From Nostoc sp. TH1S01 (GTDB lineage: Bacteria > Cyanobacteriota > Cyanobacteriia > Cyanobacteriales > Nostocaceae), in the NCBI GenBank assembly GCA_018993265.1, contig JAGKSW010000054.1, positions 62,001 to 126,000 of the forward strand: a DNA stretch of 64,000 nucleotides. The letters run 5' to 3'. Made by a program: the position numbers and the translations under genes. Within the stretch, counting starts at the first letter, position 1, and each line of letters opens with the position of its first letter. This document shows, piece after piece, positions 9,656 to 16,786 of this stretch. A model generated the notes under the pieces. It worked only from the letters and a program-made list of their open reading frames with translations. It searched no databases and was not told the DNA's origin.

Positions 9656-10795
9656 ATGTCTACTATGAAAAATAATATCTATTCTACTTTGAATTTAAGC
9701 AAATTGTTAGAACAGTTTCAAGAAAAAGTTACGAAAATTTTAGAATTAACAAATATTCCAGAGTTTGATGTACAAGTTTTCAAATTCCGTGAGGAAAAGA
9801 TTAGGGAATCGGCATTAGTTTTAGCAGGAGAATGTATCGCCTTGTTGCTTAATGATTTGTCGAACTCTCAAGAGTTTCTCGATAAAGCAATGCAACAGAC
9901 ACAGGGATGGTGGCATGAAAAAACACAAAGACATGGTTATAAAAAACGACAAATATTAACAGTTGGAAATGTCGAATTATCTTTGAAATTACCATATGTA
10001 GTTGAACGTGGAAATCCACAAAATAAAAATAAACAATATAAACCAGAAGGATTTTGTCCATTCTTAAAATATTTAGGAATATCTGAGAGCTTAACTCCGG
10101 TTGTTTGCTCAACGGTTGTTCAATATGGTGCAATTGCCGGCTCGTTTGAAGCAGCACGTACAACATTAATTGATTGGGGAATAAATATTAGTCTAAAACG
10201 AATACAACGGCTAACATACTATTTTGTACAACTGGGAATAGATTTAGGTAATCACAAGATAAATGATTTAGAATCTGGGAAATTATCCGCCTTAAATACT
10301 CTCTCTAATCAACGTGTTGTAATTGCTGTAGAAGGCGGGCGTACACGTATAAGGATTAATAAAAAAGGAAGACGTAAAGTTAAAACTAATCGCAGAGGCT
10401 TTACGGGAGAATGGATTGAGCCAAAGTTATTAACTATTTATACAGTTAATGAACAAGGTCAAAAAGTCAAAAATTCGGATATTCCTATAACTAATGATGG
10501 CACTTACGAAGGATATGAATGCTTTTTAAAAATCTTAGAAATGTATTTGGTACATTTAGGGATTAGTCAAGCAAAACAGGTATTATTAATTGCCGACGGT
10601 GCTGAATGGATTTGGAAACATATTCCCCCTTTATTAAAAAAGCTAAAATGCCCACATGAAACTTATCAACTATTAGATTTTTATCATGTAGCCGAGCATT
10701 TACAAGATTTTGCTGATGCTGCTTTCAGCACAGATAATGAGCGTCAATCATGGTTTAAAAAAGTTCGTAAAAATTTAAAAAAAGTCAGGCTTTAA
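9656..10795 (+). CDS. ISKra4-family transposase, N-terminal frame
   Basis: This frame encodes ~380 residues of a transposase with family signatures: a zinc-free N-terminal domain, GGRTRIRINKKGRRK, IEPKLLTIYTVNEQG, LLIADGAEWIW (D314) and LLDFYHVAEHL. The position that is usually Asp in the VDGGR motif reads Glu here (AVEGGR, E226), which might weaken catalysis. The frame stops at 10795 before the conserved C-terminal GSGAVES block, which lies in the -1 frame downstream. An A7 run at 10777-10783 (A_AAA_AAA in this frame) is a canonical -1 slip site. Frameshifting there would give a ~490-residue protein, normal for the family. The ATG at 9665 is an alternative start; a GTG at 9584 is less likely. 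Confidence 0.8.
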   Translation: MSTMKNNIYSTLNLSKLLEQFQEKVTKILELTNIPEFDVQVFKFREEKIRESALVLAGECIALLLNDLSNSQEFLDKAMQQTQGWWHEKTQRHGYKKRQILTVGNVELSLKLPYVVERGNPQNKNKQYKPEGFCPFLKYLGISESLTPVVCSTVVQYGAIAGSFEAARTTLIDWGINISLKRIQRLTYYFVQLGIDLGNHKINDLESGKLSALNTLSNQRVVIAVEGGRTRIRINKKGRRKVKTNRRGFTGEWIEPKLLTIYTVNEQGQKVKNSDIPITNDGTYEGYECFLKILEMYLVHLGISQAKQVLLIADGAEWIWKHIPPLLKKLKCPHETYQLLDFYHVAEHLQDFADAAFSTDNERQSWFKKVRKNLKKVRL

Positions 10796-11127
10796 GTTTA
10801 ATCAAAAACATGAGTGAGTTTATATTATCTGCAACTGGGGAACGCTGCAAAATTTTAATACGAGAACGCAACTATATTTTAAAAGCTTATCGACGGCGGC
10901 TTTTAAAATATAACGAAGTTGCGTCTCAAAAACTTCCTCTTGGTAGTGGTGCTGTTGAAAGTTTAATTCGTCAAGTCGTTAACTTACGCATGAAAGGAAA
11001 CAGTAAGTTTTGGTTAAAAAATAATGCTGAAATTATGCTACATCTTCGGTGTCAATGGATAGCCGGAAGCTGGGATAATTTTTGCGATTCTATCTTTAAT
11101 TCGTTTGTCAAGCCTAGAACAGCTTGA
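10783..11127 (+). CDS. ISKra4-family transposase, C-terminal frame (-1 frame)
   Basis: From the slip site this frame reads SQALSLIKNMSEF and then the conserved transposase end LPLGSGAVESLIRQVVNLRMKG, holding the final catalytic Glu. A stand-alone start at the ATG of 10810 is possible but would not give an active enzyme. Its conservation beyond the shift point argues either for programmed -1 frameshifting or for a very recent frameshift mutation. Confidence 0.75.
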   Translation, partial: SQALSLIKNMSEFILSATGERCKILIRERNYILKAYRRRLLKYNEVASQKLPLGSGAVESLIRQVVNLRMKGNSKFWLKNNAEIMLHLRCQWIAGSWDNFCDSIFNSFVKPRTA

Positions 11128-11308
11128 TGAATTTTATACCTTAATTCCCTCTTTCATTGATTAAAAGTTTTAATTAATACTAAGTAATTCGCTTGGGTTG
11201 CGGATGTTTTTTTAATAATCGTCAAATAGTTTGCTAGTAATCTTTGTGAGATATCTCATCAAGACTAATTCTCTTGCAATGAGCGTATTCGTTTAGTAAA
11301 AAAAATAC

Positions 11309-11376
11309 TTTGTACTGAAACTAGTTTTTAGCGATCGCTTGTTTTCTACCCGATCTCACCAAATCACGTTGCTCCC
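11309..11376 (-). repeat. Right terminal inverted repeat of the IS (68 bp)
   Basis: Reverse complement of 9434-9501 with one mismatch. Confidence 0.92.
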
Positions 11377-11384
11377 CAGCAAAC
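11377..11384. repeat. Right target-site duplication of the IS (CAGCAAAC)
   Basis: Identical to 9426-9433 and adjacent to the right inverted repeat. Downstream bases supply the presumed original end of the GH65 gene. Confidence 0.9.
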
Positions 11385-11843
11385 AAAGTGCTGAGTGCTA
11401 GGTAGGCAGTGGTGAGTAGCTTTCAAGGGCAGGTTTTTAGGCTTTTGATAAATAGTTGAGAATGTTCTCAATTATTGAACGTAGTTTTAAGTTCTCAGAC
11501 AATGATTTTGGTTTTAAAATCCCAAAAATTTGTCTAATCAAAAAAACCTGCCCCAGAAAGAGGGTTAGGGAGGGGTAAAATACTGTGCAGCTTCACATAA
11601 AATTGGTATCGAACTACCCAAATATCGTATCGGAGTACCCAAATATCGTATTGCAGTACCCAAATGTGTAAATTTGTACTTCATGCCAACGACAACATCT
11701 GTATCTGCGTGGATACTTAATTTAATACACACAGTTGTCGGAATGCCATTAACAGTGTCATAAAGATAAGGTAAAGAATTGATCCTGGGTCTTCTTTACA
11801 TTAAAAATGCTTCCATAGCTTCCAGGATAAATAAATCATACTC
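11385..11843. other. Intergenic region upstream of the cyclase gene
   Basis: It begins with AGTGCTG-type heptamers, the original end of the GH65 gene. The middle is AT-rich. At 11610-11670 lie three 21-bp direct repeats, and no coding region is evident. The cyclase promoter must lie here. Confidence 0.6.
11610..11670 (+). repeat. Three 21-bp direct repeats upstream of the cyclase gene
   Basis: Units start at 11610, 11631 and 11652. The shared core is GTACCCAAAT followed by ATCGTAT in the first two copies. A period of 21 bp is two helical turns, so a protein binding each unit would sit on one DNA face. The array ends ~170 bp before the cyclase start. Confidence 0.65.
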
Positions 11844-13460
11844 ATGACTGAACTTATACTGCGCCTACAACAGGGAGACACAGAAACAACGGTAACAGTG
11901 AATCAAGATGAATTCACTATTGGTCGTTTACCAGAATGTGACCTGTACTTACCTTTTGGTGGAGTTTCCCGAAAACACGCGCTGTTACGCAAGAAAGCTA
12001 ATAGTGCATGGGCTATTGAGGATTTAGGCAGTAAAAATGGTACACAAGTCAATCAAAGCTTTATAACTACAACGCGAGATTTACAACACGGCGATATTAT
12101 TTGGCTAGGAAATGTCAGTTTAGTAGTATTGTTGGTAAATCCGGCAATGCAGGTGGAAACTCAATACGAAGAAGTTGCTGATGGTGCGGAACAAAGAACG
12201 ATATTACGCAACGTCGAACAATTACAACAGCAGTGGATAGCTGCTAATAGTCACGATAATGATATTAGTAATAAAAACAAAAGCATTGCCCGCCTGAAAG
12301 ACTTAGTAGATATAGCCAAAAATCTTTGTGCAGCCGCATCAATAGAAGAAATTTTCTGGCAAGTACAACAAGTAGTTTTTCGTTATCTCGACAGTATTGA
12401 CCGCTTGGCTTTATTAATTGATGTGAATGGATGCAATCATTTAGAGTTGGTTAATGCTGGGACAAGACATGCTTCTGAACAAAAATATTTAGCTGCTGAT
12501 GGTAGTTGGATTAGTCGTAGTATCTGTCAAAAAGTATTTGAAGAAAAAGTGGCAATTCAAACTGCGGATACACACACAGATGAAAGATTTGCTGGCGAAC
12601 ACAGCATTTTAGTTAAAGGTATTCGCAGTGCAATGGCTGTGCCTTTGTGGGATGAAAATAAAGTAGTTGGCGTTCTCTATGCTGATGCCCATCTTTCGTC
12701 TTATCATTGGGCAAATGATGGTGAAGAAGAACTCAGCTTTTTTTCGGCTTTAGCAAATTTGGTGGCTTCGAGTGTGCAGCGTTGGCTATTGGTAGAGAAA
12801 CTCAAAACCGAAGAAGTAATTCGCCACCGCCTAGAACGTTACCATTCTCCCGCAGTTGTACAGCAGTTAATATCTGTGGGTGGTTTACCAGATGGACGTT
12901 TACAGACAACTGAAAGTGAAATTACTATTTTATTTGCAGATTTAGTCGGATTTACGGCACTTTCCGAGAGGTTAACACCAAAAGCGATCGCCCAATTATT
13001 AAATAATTTATTTGAAGAAATGCTGCAAGAAATATTCGCCTACGGTGGCACTTTAGATAAATATATTGGCGATTGTATCATGGCATTTTTTGGCGCTCCC
13101 GAACCTTTATTAGATCATGCAAACCGCGCCACCGCCGCCGCTAAAGGAATGCTAACTCGTCTGCAAAGATTGAATGCTAACGGTTTTTGGCAAGAACCTC
13201 TACAATTACGCATTGCAATTAATAGTGGTAAAGCTGTTGTCGGTGATGTGGGCAGTTCTCAACGGGTGGACTACACAGCATTAGGCGCTACGATTAACTT
13301 AGCCGCCCGGATGGAAGCTGTTTGTCCTCCTGGTGAATGTGTGATTAGTGAAGCTACTTATAAAATGCTGTCAGACCCTTTTGATTTTCACGAGATGGGA
13401 GACCATCGGTTTAAAGGTATTGATAGATTAGTTAAGGTTTATCAAACAAAAATGAGTTAA
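11844..13460 (+). CDS. Adenylate cyclase with FHA and GAF domains
   Basis: The 538-residue protein has an FHA domain at residues ~20-100 (FTIGRLPECDLYL, VSRKHALL, DLGSKNGT), which binds phosphothreonine peptides. A GAF domain follows at ~150-315, then a class III nucleotide cyclase at ~340-535. Both metal-binding aspartates are present (D366 in FADLVGFT, D410 in YIGDCIMAFFG). Lys406 and the DYTALG segment fit ATP rather than GTP selection. The protein is expected to make cAMP in response to Ser/Thr kinase signalling and a GAF ligand. There is no membrane segment, so it should be cytosolic. Three 21-bp repeats lie upstream. Confidence 0.92.
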   Translation: MTELILRLQQGDTETTVTVNQDEFTIGRLPECDLYLPFGGVSRKHALLRKKANSAWAIEDLGSKNGTQVNQSFITTTRDLQHGDIIWLGNVSLVVLLVNPAMQVETQYEEVADGAEQRTILRNVEQLQQQWIAANSHDNDISNKNKSIARLKDLVDIAKNLCAAASIEEIFWQVQQVVFRYLDSIDRLALLIDVNGCNHLELVNAGTRHASEQKYLAADGSWISRSICQKVFEEKVAIQTADTHTDERFAGEHSILVKGIRSAMAVPLWDENKVVGVLYADAHLSSYHWANDGEEELSFFSALANLVASSVQRWLLVEKLKTEEVIRHRLERYHSPAVVQQLISVGGLPDGRLQTTESEITILFADLVGFTALSERLTPKAIAQLLNNLFEEMLQEIFAYGGTLDKYIGDCIMAFFGAPEPLLDHANRATAAAKGMLTRLQRLNANGFWQEPLQLRIAINSGKAVVGDVGSSQRVDYTALGATINLAARMEAVCPPGECVISEATYKMLSDPFDFHEMGDHRFKGIDRLVKVYQTKMS

Positions 13461-13557
13461 GTACAGTCCAGTTACCAAACTGGTAATTCTATTGTTGTCA
13501 TTGACTGTATCAATTAATAAGATTGCTATTAAATTCCTGAAACTACAGGACGGAAAT

Positions 13558-13842
13558 ATGCATCAACTAGGTTCACCAAAAGACAGTACAGCCTGGATTA
13601 TTCAAACATGGGCTGCTTTTATGCTTTCTATTTCTATGACTACCTTTGGTATTGTTAATTTGCCTGTTGATAACTGGATAAAAGGTTTTATGGGTATGGG
13701 TTTAGCTTTTTCTGTTGGTTCGACTTTTACCTTGGCAAAAACTACCAGAGATTTGCATGAAGCTAAAAAAATAACGTCGAGAATTGATGAAGCAAAAGTA
13801 GAAAAATTGCTTTCACAACACGATTCTTTAAATTTAAAATAA
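13558..13842 (+). CDS. YiaA/YiaB-like small membrane protein
   Basis: A 94-residue protein starts at an ATG preceded by GGAC/GGAA-type Shine-Dalgarno sequence; an upstream TTG in the same frame (13492) is unlikely to be the start. It has two predicted membrane helices (AWIIQTWAAFMLSISMTTF; GFMGMGLAFSVGSTFTLA), then the conserved KTTRDLHEAK and a charged tail. This matches the two-helix YiaA/YiaB family of unknown function. It lies ~100 bp after the cyclase gene in the same orientation. Confidence 0.8.
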   Translation: MHQLGSPKDSTAWIIQTWAAFMLSISMTTFGIVNLPVDNWIKGFMGMGLAFSVGSTFTLAKTTRDLHEAKKITSRIDEAKVEKLLSQHDSLNLK

Positions 13843-13938
13843 GGATGGGAAAACAAAAATTGGCAGTGCGTTAGGCGATCTTATCTAGTTTTTGTGATAA
13901 ATTAGCTCACAATATGCGCCTAACACACCCTACTGGAT

Positions 13939-14176
13939 TGACACAGCTAAAATGTTGTAATAGATTTTGGATGAAATTGAGATAAATCAATGTTTTTCAC
14001 ATTTTTACTAATGCACTATTTTAGTCGTGTCAGTCCACTACTGGCGTGACCGGACTAATTTTGTGCATTAGATTGGAAAAATTAACCGCAGATGTAGACG
14101 CGGTAGCGGCTTCCCGAAGGGTACGTGGATAAACGCGGATGAAATCGGTTTTTAATGCAACATTTTAGCCCGGTCA
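13939..14176. repeat. Foldback element made of four alternating 24-bp motifs
   Basis: Four imperfect copies of one 24-bp motif (starting TGACMC, then GCTAAAATG, ending TTGCATTA) alternate in strand: 13939-13962 (+), 14009-14032 (-), 14047-14070 (+) and 14153-14176 (-). Copies 2 and 3 face each other across 14 bp, and copies 1 and 4 bound the whole. A G+C-rich dispersed repeat (GCGGCTTCCCGAAGGGTA) sits between copies 3 and 4. The layout suggests nested nonautonomous elements. Confidence 0.55.
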
Positions 14177-14239
14177 CGCCATTACAAGAATTTTATTTTT
14201 ACTTTATAAGTACAGCAGTTTCGATATTCGTGAAATACG

Positions 14240-14267
14240 GTAGAGACGTTACATGTAACGTCTCTAC
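14240..14267. repeat. Perfect 28-bp palindrome, GTAGAGACGTT family (copy 2)
   Basis: Arms GTAGAGACGTTACA and TGTAACGTCTCTAC pair fully. Same family as 3465-3494 and 23524-23549. Confidence 0.75.
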
Positions 14268-14552
14268 ATGGTTTTAGGTTTTACGCTTGTACCTCATGTA
14301 CTCAAAATATGCTGTAAGTAGCCGTCATGAACTGGGTACACCAGAAAGCATGAAAAAGGGATAATAAAAGAAGCATGGTGTTTCACAGAGTTCGTTCGTT
14401 CTTGGTGCGTAAAAGCCTGTTAAGTAGCCAGAACCAGATACCCGCAAGAACCAGTAACTGTTGCGCCCTGTCAAGAGGAAAGCACGTAAGTCAGATTATG
14501 ACTCATGGGTATCAAAGAGACACTGTGTGTTGTCTCTTTGAGAGAGGTAGTT

Positions 14553-15065
14553 ATGGAAGTAGTGTACTCCCGTTGTGCAGGTCTGGATGTCCATAAAAAG
14601 ACAGTAGTGGCTTGTGCAATCACGCCGAAATCAAGTGGTGGTTGTCACAAAGAAATCAAAACATTTGGGACAATGACCAGCGATTTACTACAATTATCAG
14701 ATTGGCTAACAGCGAGGGAGTGTAGTCATGTTGCGATGGAAAGTACCGGAGAATATTGGCGACCAATATTTAATATCTTGGAGGCAAATTTTCAAGTATT
14801 ACTGGTGAATGCTCACCATATCACGGACAGTCCGCACAAGTCGGGGAACCCGCCCATGCGGCTGTCCTCAAAAATTGCACATTCGATTTTAAAAATCGCC
14901 TATTACTTAATTTTGCGTCAGGAGACTTATCAAGATTTAGGAGGTGATTATTTCGATAAACAAAAACCAGAGGCGACAAGAAAACGTTTAGTTAAACGTT
15001 TGCAGAAACTGGGGTATGAAGTTTCACTGACTCAGCTAGACTCTGCTTTGCCAACGCTCGCCTGA
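14553..15065 (+). pseudogene. IS110-family transposase with internal deletion
   Basis: The ATG at 14553 follows GAGAGAGG. Residues 1-~90 are the DEDD catalytic N-terminus of IS110 transposases (GLDVHKKTVVAC, HVAMESTGEYWRPI, VNAHHI). The last ~65 residues are the C-terminal end (AHSILKIAYYLILR, YQDLGGDYFD, LVKRLQKLGYEV). The intervening ~200 residues are missing. In their place is a ~43-bp hairpin repeat (14825-14867) encoding DSPHKSGNPPMRLS. The frame stays open, but the catalytic core and the serine-containing C-terminal domain are gone, so it should be inactive. IS110 elements carry a structured RNA (bridge RNA) in their noncoding ends; the ~200 bp before this start may hold its remnant. 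Confidence 0.82.
14825..14867. repeat. Constant-loop hairpin repeat (copy 1, inside the IS110 remnant)
   Basis: Stem GGACAGTCCGCA/TGCGGCTGTCC encloses a loop containing AAGTCGGGGAACCCGCCCA. The same loop recurs with another stem at 15210-15250, and related copies lie at 46158-46196 and 51445-51483. Confidence 0.7.
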
Positions 15066-15349
15066 TGCCAACCTTTAGCATTATTCTTCAGTTCAGATTG
15101 TTAAACATAGTCTGTACAGTCACTTTTTCTGCCTTCGTTTAAACGGGATATTTTCAAGTCAGAATGGTGTAAATAATTTTAGTTAGGAAAAGGCAGGACG
15201 CAGGAGGACGACACTTTGCTCAAGTCGGGGAACCCGCCCACGCAAGTGTCTCCAGAAGGCAGGAGTAAAGAGGCTTTTAGTTTAATTAACCTTTCTTAAC
15301 ATAGTTTGGTTTTTCCCACCGACTTACTCCTATATTCGTTCAGAATAAG
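15066..15349. other. Intergenic gap with hairpin repeat copy 2
   Basis: This gap contains the right side of the IS110 remnant, the constant-loop hairpin at 15210-15250, and a ~35-bp string (AACATAGTTTGGTTTTTCCC..., 15299-15330) that recurs at 47684-47718. No gene is seen. Confidence 0.55.
15210..15250. repeat. Constant-loop hairpin repeat (copy 2)
   Basis: Stem GACACTTTGC/GCAAGTGTC is unlike that of copy 1, but the loop CAAGTCGGGGAACCCGCCCA is identical to it. Confidence 0.7.
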
Positions 15350-15766
15350 TTAATTATAATTCCTGTTTTTCTGGATAAATTCAGCTATGGCATTCCCTAG
15401 TAGGAGACTGAGAAGTGATAATACAGGACTAATTAGCCAGTAAACCAAACTAACTTCTAAACTCTGTTCTGCCAGTAACTTTACTACATCTAACTCATAA
15501 GTAGAAAAAGTGGTGTAAGCTCCTAAAAAACCAGTGGTTACTACTAGCCGAATTTCAGGATGAATTGCAATTAATCTTCCCAACACCAACATTGTAAACA
15601 AACCCATCACAAAACATCCGCTGACATTAATTATCAGTGTGCTGTAAGGAAATTCTTGAGCAAAAAGCTCAGTGAACCATAACCCAAGATAATAACGCGA
15701 AAGTGCGCCAGCTATTGCGCCAAGACTAATACCTAAAGAAGTACGAAACGCTAAATTTTGCAGCAT
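15350..15766 (-). CDS. crcB: Fluoride channel FluC/CrcB
   Basis: A 138-residue membrane protein with four predicted helices. The family motifs are present: GAIAGALSRYYLG near the N-terminus, INVSGCFVMGLF in helix 2 and GFLGAYTTFSTYELD in helix 3. The latter holds the Thr-Thr-Phe-Ser residues that line the fluoride path. Members assemble as dual-topology dimers in the inner membrane and export fluoride. No fluoride riboswitch could be recognised in the ~130 bp upstream. It is a single gene on this strand between the IS110 remnant and an intergenic gap. Confidence 0.92.
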   Translation of the reverse strand: MLQNLAFRTSLGISLGAIAGALSRYYLGLWFTELFAQEFPYSTLIINVSGCFVMGLFTMLVLGRLIAIHPEIRLVVTTGFLGAYTTFSTYELDVVKLLAEQSLEVSLVYWLISPVLSLLSLLLGNAIAEFIQKNRNYN

Positions 15767-16111
15767 AATCGTTAGAAGTTGTTTTAAAAGTTTTTTGTTG
15801 GTAGTAAAAAATTTGAGATAGCTTTAAATCCTCCAGAGAAATGTTTTTTAGAGATTATATCTGGAAAACGCAAATATCAAATTGTAGTAATCTTTAATAT
15901 CTAGCAAGATGAAGTTATAGCTAGTTTTTCCATTTTCCGGTAATCCAGAAAAGACCGCTTTACTTTATAAATAGACTCTAACTAAGTAACTCGTTGAGAA
16001 TAAACCTAACTATGTAACAGAATGTAAAATCGACATAACCCTTGTGATTGCTTCATTCCACTTCGTTTCATTCGCAATGACATAGCGTGGATTATTTAAG
16101 CCGTTCTACTT
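15767..16111. other. Intergenic region, divergent promoters
   Basis: 345 bp lie between divergent crcB and the lipoprotein gene. The sequence is AT-rich, with a TTCATTCCACTTCGTTTCATTC string near 16050 of the kind scattered in cyanobacterial genomes. No gene or clear regulatory element was seen. Confidence 0.5.
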
Positions 16112-16582
16112 ATGAACAAACCTAGCTTAATAACTGGATTAATTATTTGTCTGATTTGCATTAGCGGTTGTACTAATTCCTCTACAGAAGTTAGCCAAGA
16201 AACCCCGACAACTAAATCTGAAATTACCGAAAGCCCTAGCCAAATCTCTGAAGTGAGTGCATCTCCTAAAGTAATTCCCACAACAGAGGTTTCACCATCC
16301 GAAAACCCGGAAACATCTACAAAAGCTTTACCAACTATTGGTACAGTCAAAGAACTAGTCAACGGTGATTTATTGTGTCATGCCACCTTAACTGATGAAC
16401 AAGGAATTGAACATCAGGTGGGTGCATCTTTTGAAATTTGTGCAGAATCGGCGAAATTTTTAAACAAAAAAGTGCGTGCATCCTACACAATTGAATCGGT
16501 AAGTGATTGTCAAAGTGCTGAACCATGCGGCAAAACTAAAAAAGAATCAATAATTACCAAGATGGAAATTTTGACTCAATAA
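16112..16582 (+). CDS. Putative lipoprotein, 156 aa
   Basis: The N-terminus is a lipoprotein signal peptide (LITGLIICLICISGC) with the lipidated Cys at residue 20. A Ser/Thr/Pro-rich low-complexity linker follows (residues ~22-75). The C-terminal part of ~80 residues carries four Cys (LLCHATL, FEICAE, SDCQSAEPCGK) that could form disulfides in the periplasm. I do not recognise a family. It is followed 30 bp later by a tiny membrane-protein frame, so the two may form an operon. Confidence 0.7.
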   Translation: MNKPSLITGLIICLICISGCTNSSTEVSQETPTTKSEITESPSQISEVSASPKVIPTTEVSPSENPETSTKALPTIGTVKELVNGDLLCHATLTDEQGIEHQVGASFEICAESAKFLNKKVRASYTIESVSDCQSAEPCGKTKKESIITKMEILTQ

Positions 16583-16612
16583 AAAATCATGCGAAACTAA
16601 TCTAGGGTATTC

Positions 16613-16786
16613 ATGTATAAAAAACTATTTAACCTAAAAACTTGGGCTATTCGTTTTGCTTGGGTTTTTGTGATTATTGGATTAGCATTTCTCTATTTAT
16701 ATCCCGTAATTAGTTGTAGAGTTTTACATGATCAAGCTGCTTGTGAAACTGAGAAGTGGCAGCAGCGTAATTTACCCAATACTTAA
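16613..16786 (+). CDS. Small membrane protein, 57 aa
   Basis: This short frame runs from an ATG at 16613 to a TAA at 16784-16786. The product has a basic N-terminus (MYKKLFNLKTWAIR), one hydrophobic helix (FAWVFVIIGLAFLYLYPV) and a short polar tail with two Cys (SCRVLHDQAACETEKW). The charge pattern and helix make it a credible single-pass protein. It lies 30 bp after the lipoprotein gene. Its stop overlaps the stop of the convergent ABC ATPase gene (shared TTAA). Function unknown. Confidence 0.6.
   Translation: MYKKLFNLKTWAIRFAWVFVIIGLAFLYLYPVISCRVLHDQAACETEKWQQRNLPNT

Larger units (their letters stand above)
9434..11376 (+). mobile_element. Complete ISKra4-like insertion sequence, 1943 bp
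   Basis: The element has 68-bp terminal inverted repeats (9434-9501 and 11309-11376) that match at 67 of 68 positions; both begin GGGAGCAACG and contain a HIP1 octamer. It is flanked by an 8-bp direct repeat CAGCAAAC (9426-9433 and 11377-11384), a target-site duplication. It carries one transposase split into two frames. Removing the IS and one duplicate rejoins the upstream GH65 gene to an in-frame end (D-A-A-N-K-V-L-S-A-R-stop). The near-perfect repeats suggest a fairly recent insertion. Family assignment rests on the transposase. Confidence 0.92.
13843..14552. other. Intergenic region with foldback repeats and IS110 left flank
   Basis: This ~710-bp region contains an inverted motif pair TGCGTTAGGCG/CGCCTAACACA (13867-13928), the four-copy foldback element at 13939-14176, a perfect palindrome at 14240-14267, and the noncoding flank of the IS110 remnant. 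No convincing gene is present; the 73-codon frame at 14375-14596 looks incidental. Confidence 0.6.

Noticed and set aside
11610-11670. CRISPR or replication-origin iterons
   Set aside because: There are no spacers, no replication gene nearby and only three units.
14375-14596. 73-codon frame upstream of the IS110 remnant
   Set aside because: Composition and lack of any recognisable motif suggest a chance frame within the noncoding IS end; the transposase start at 14553 is in another frame.
15767-15900. Possible fluoride riboswitch before crcB
   Set aside because: I looked for the conserved riboswitch core on the minus strand and did not find it.
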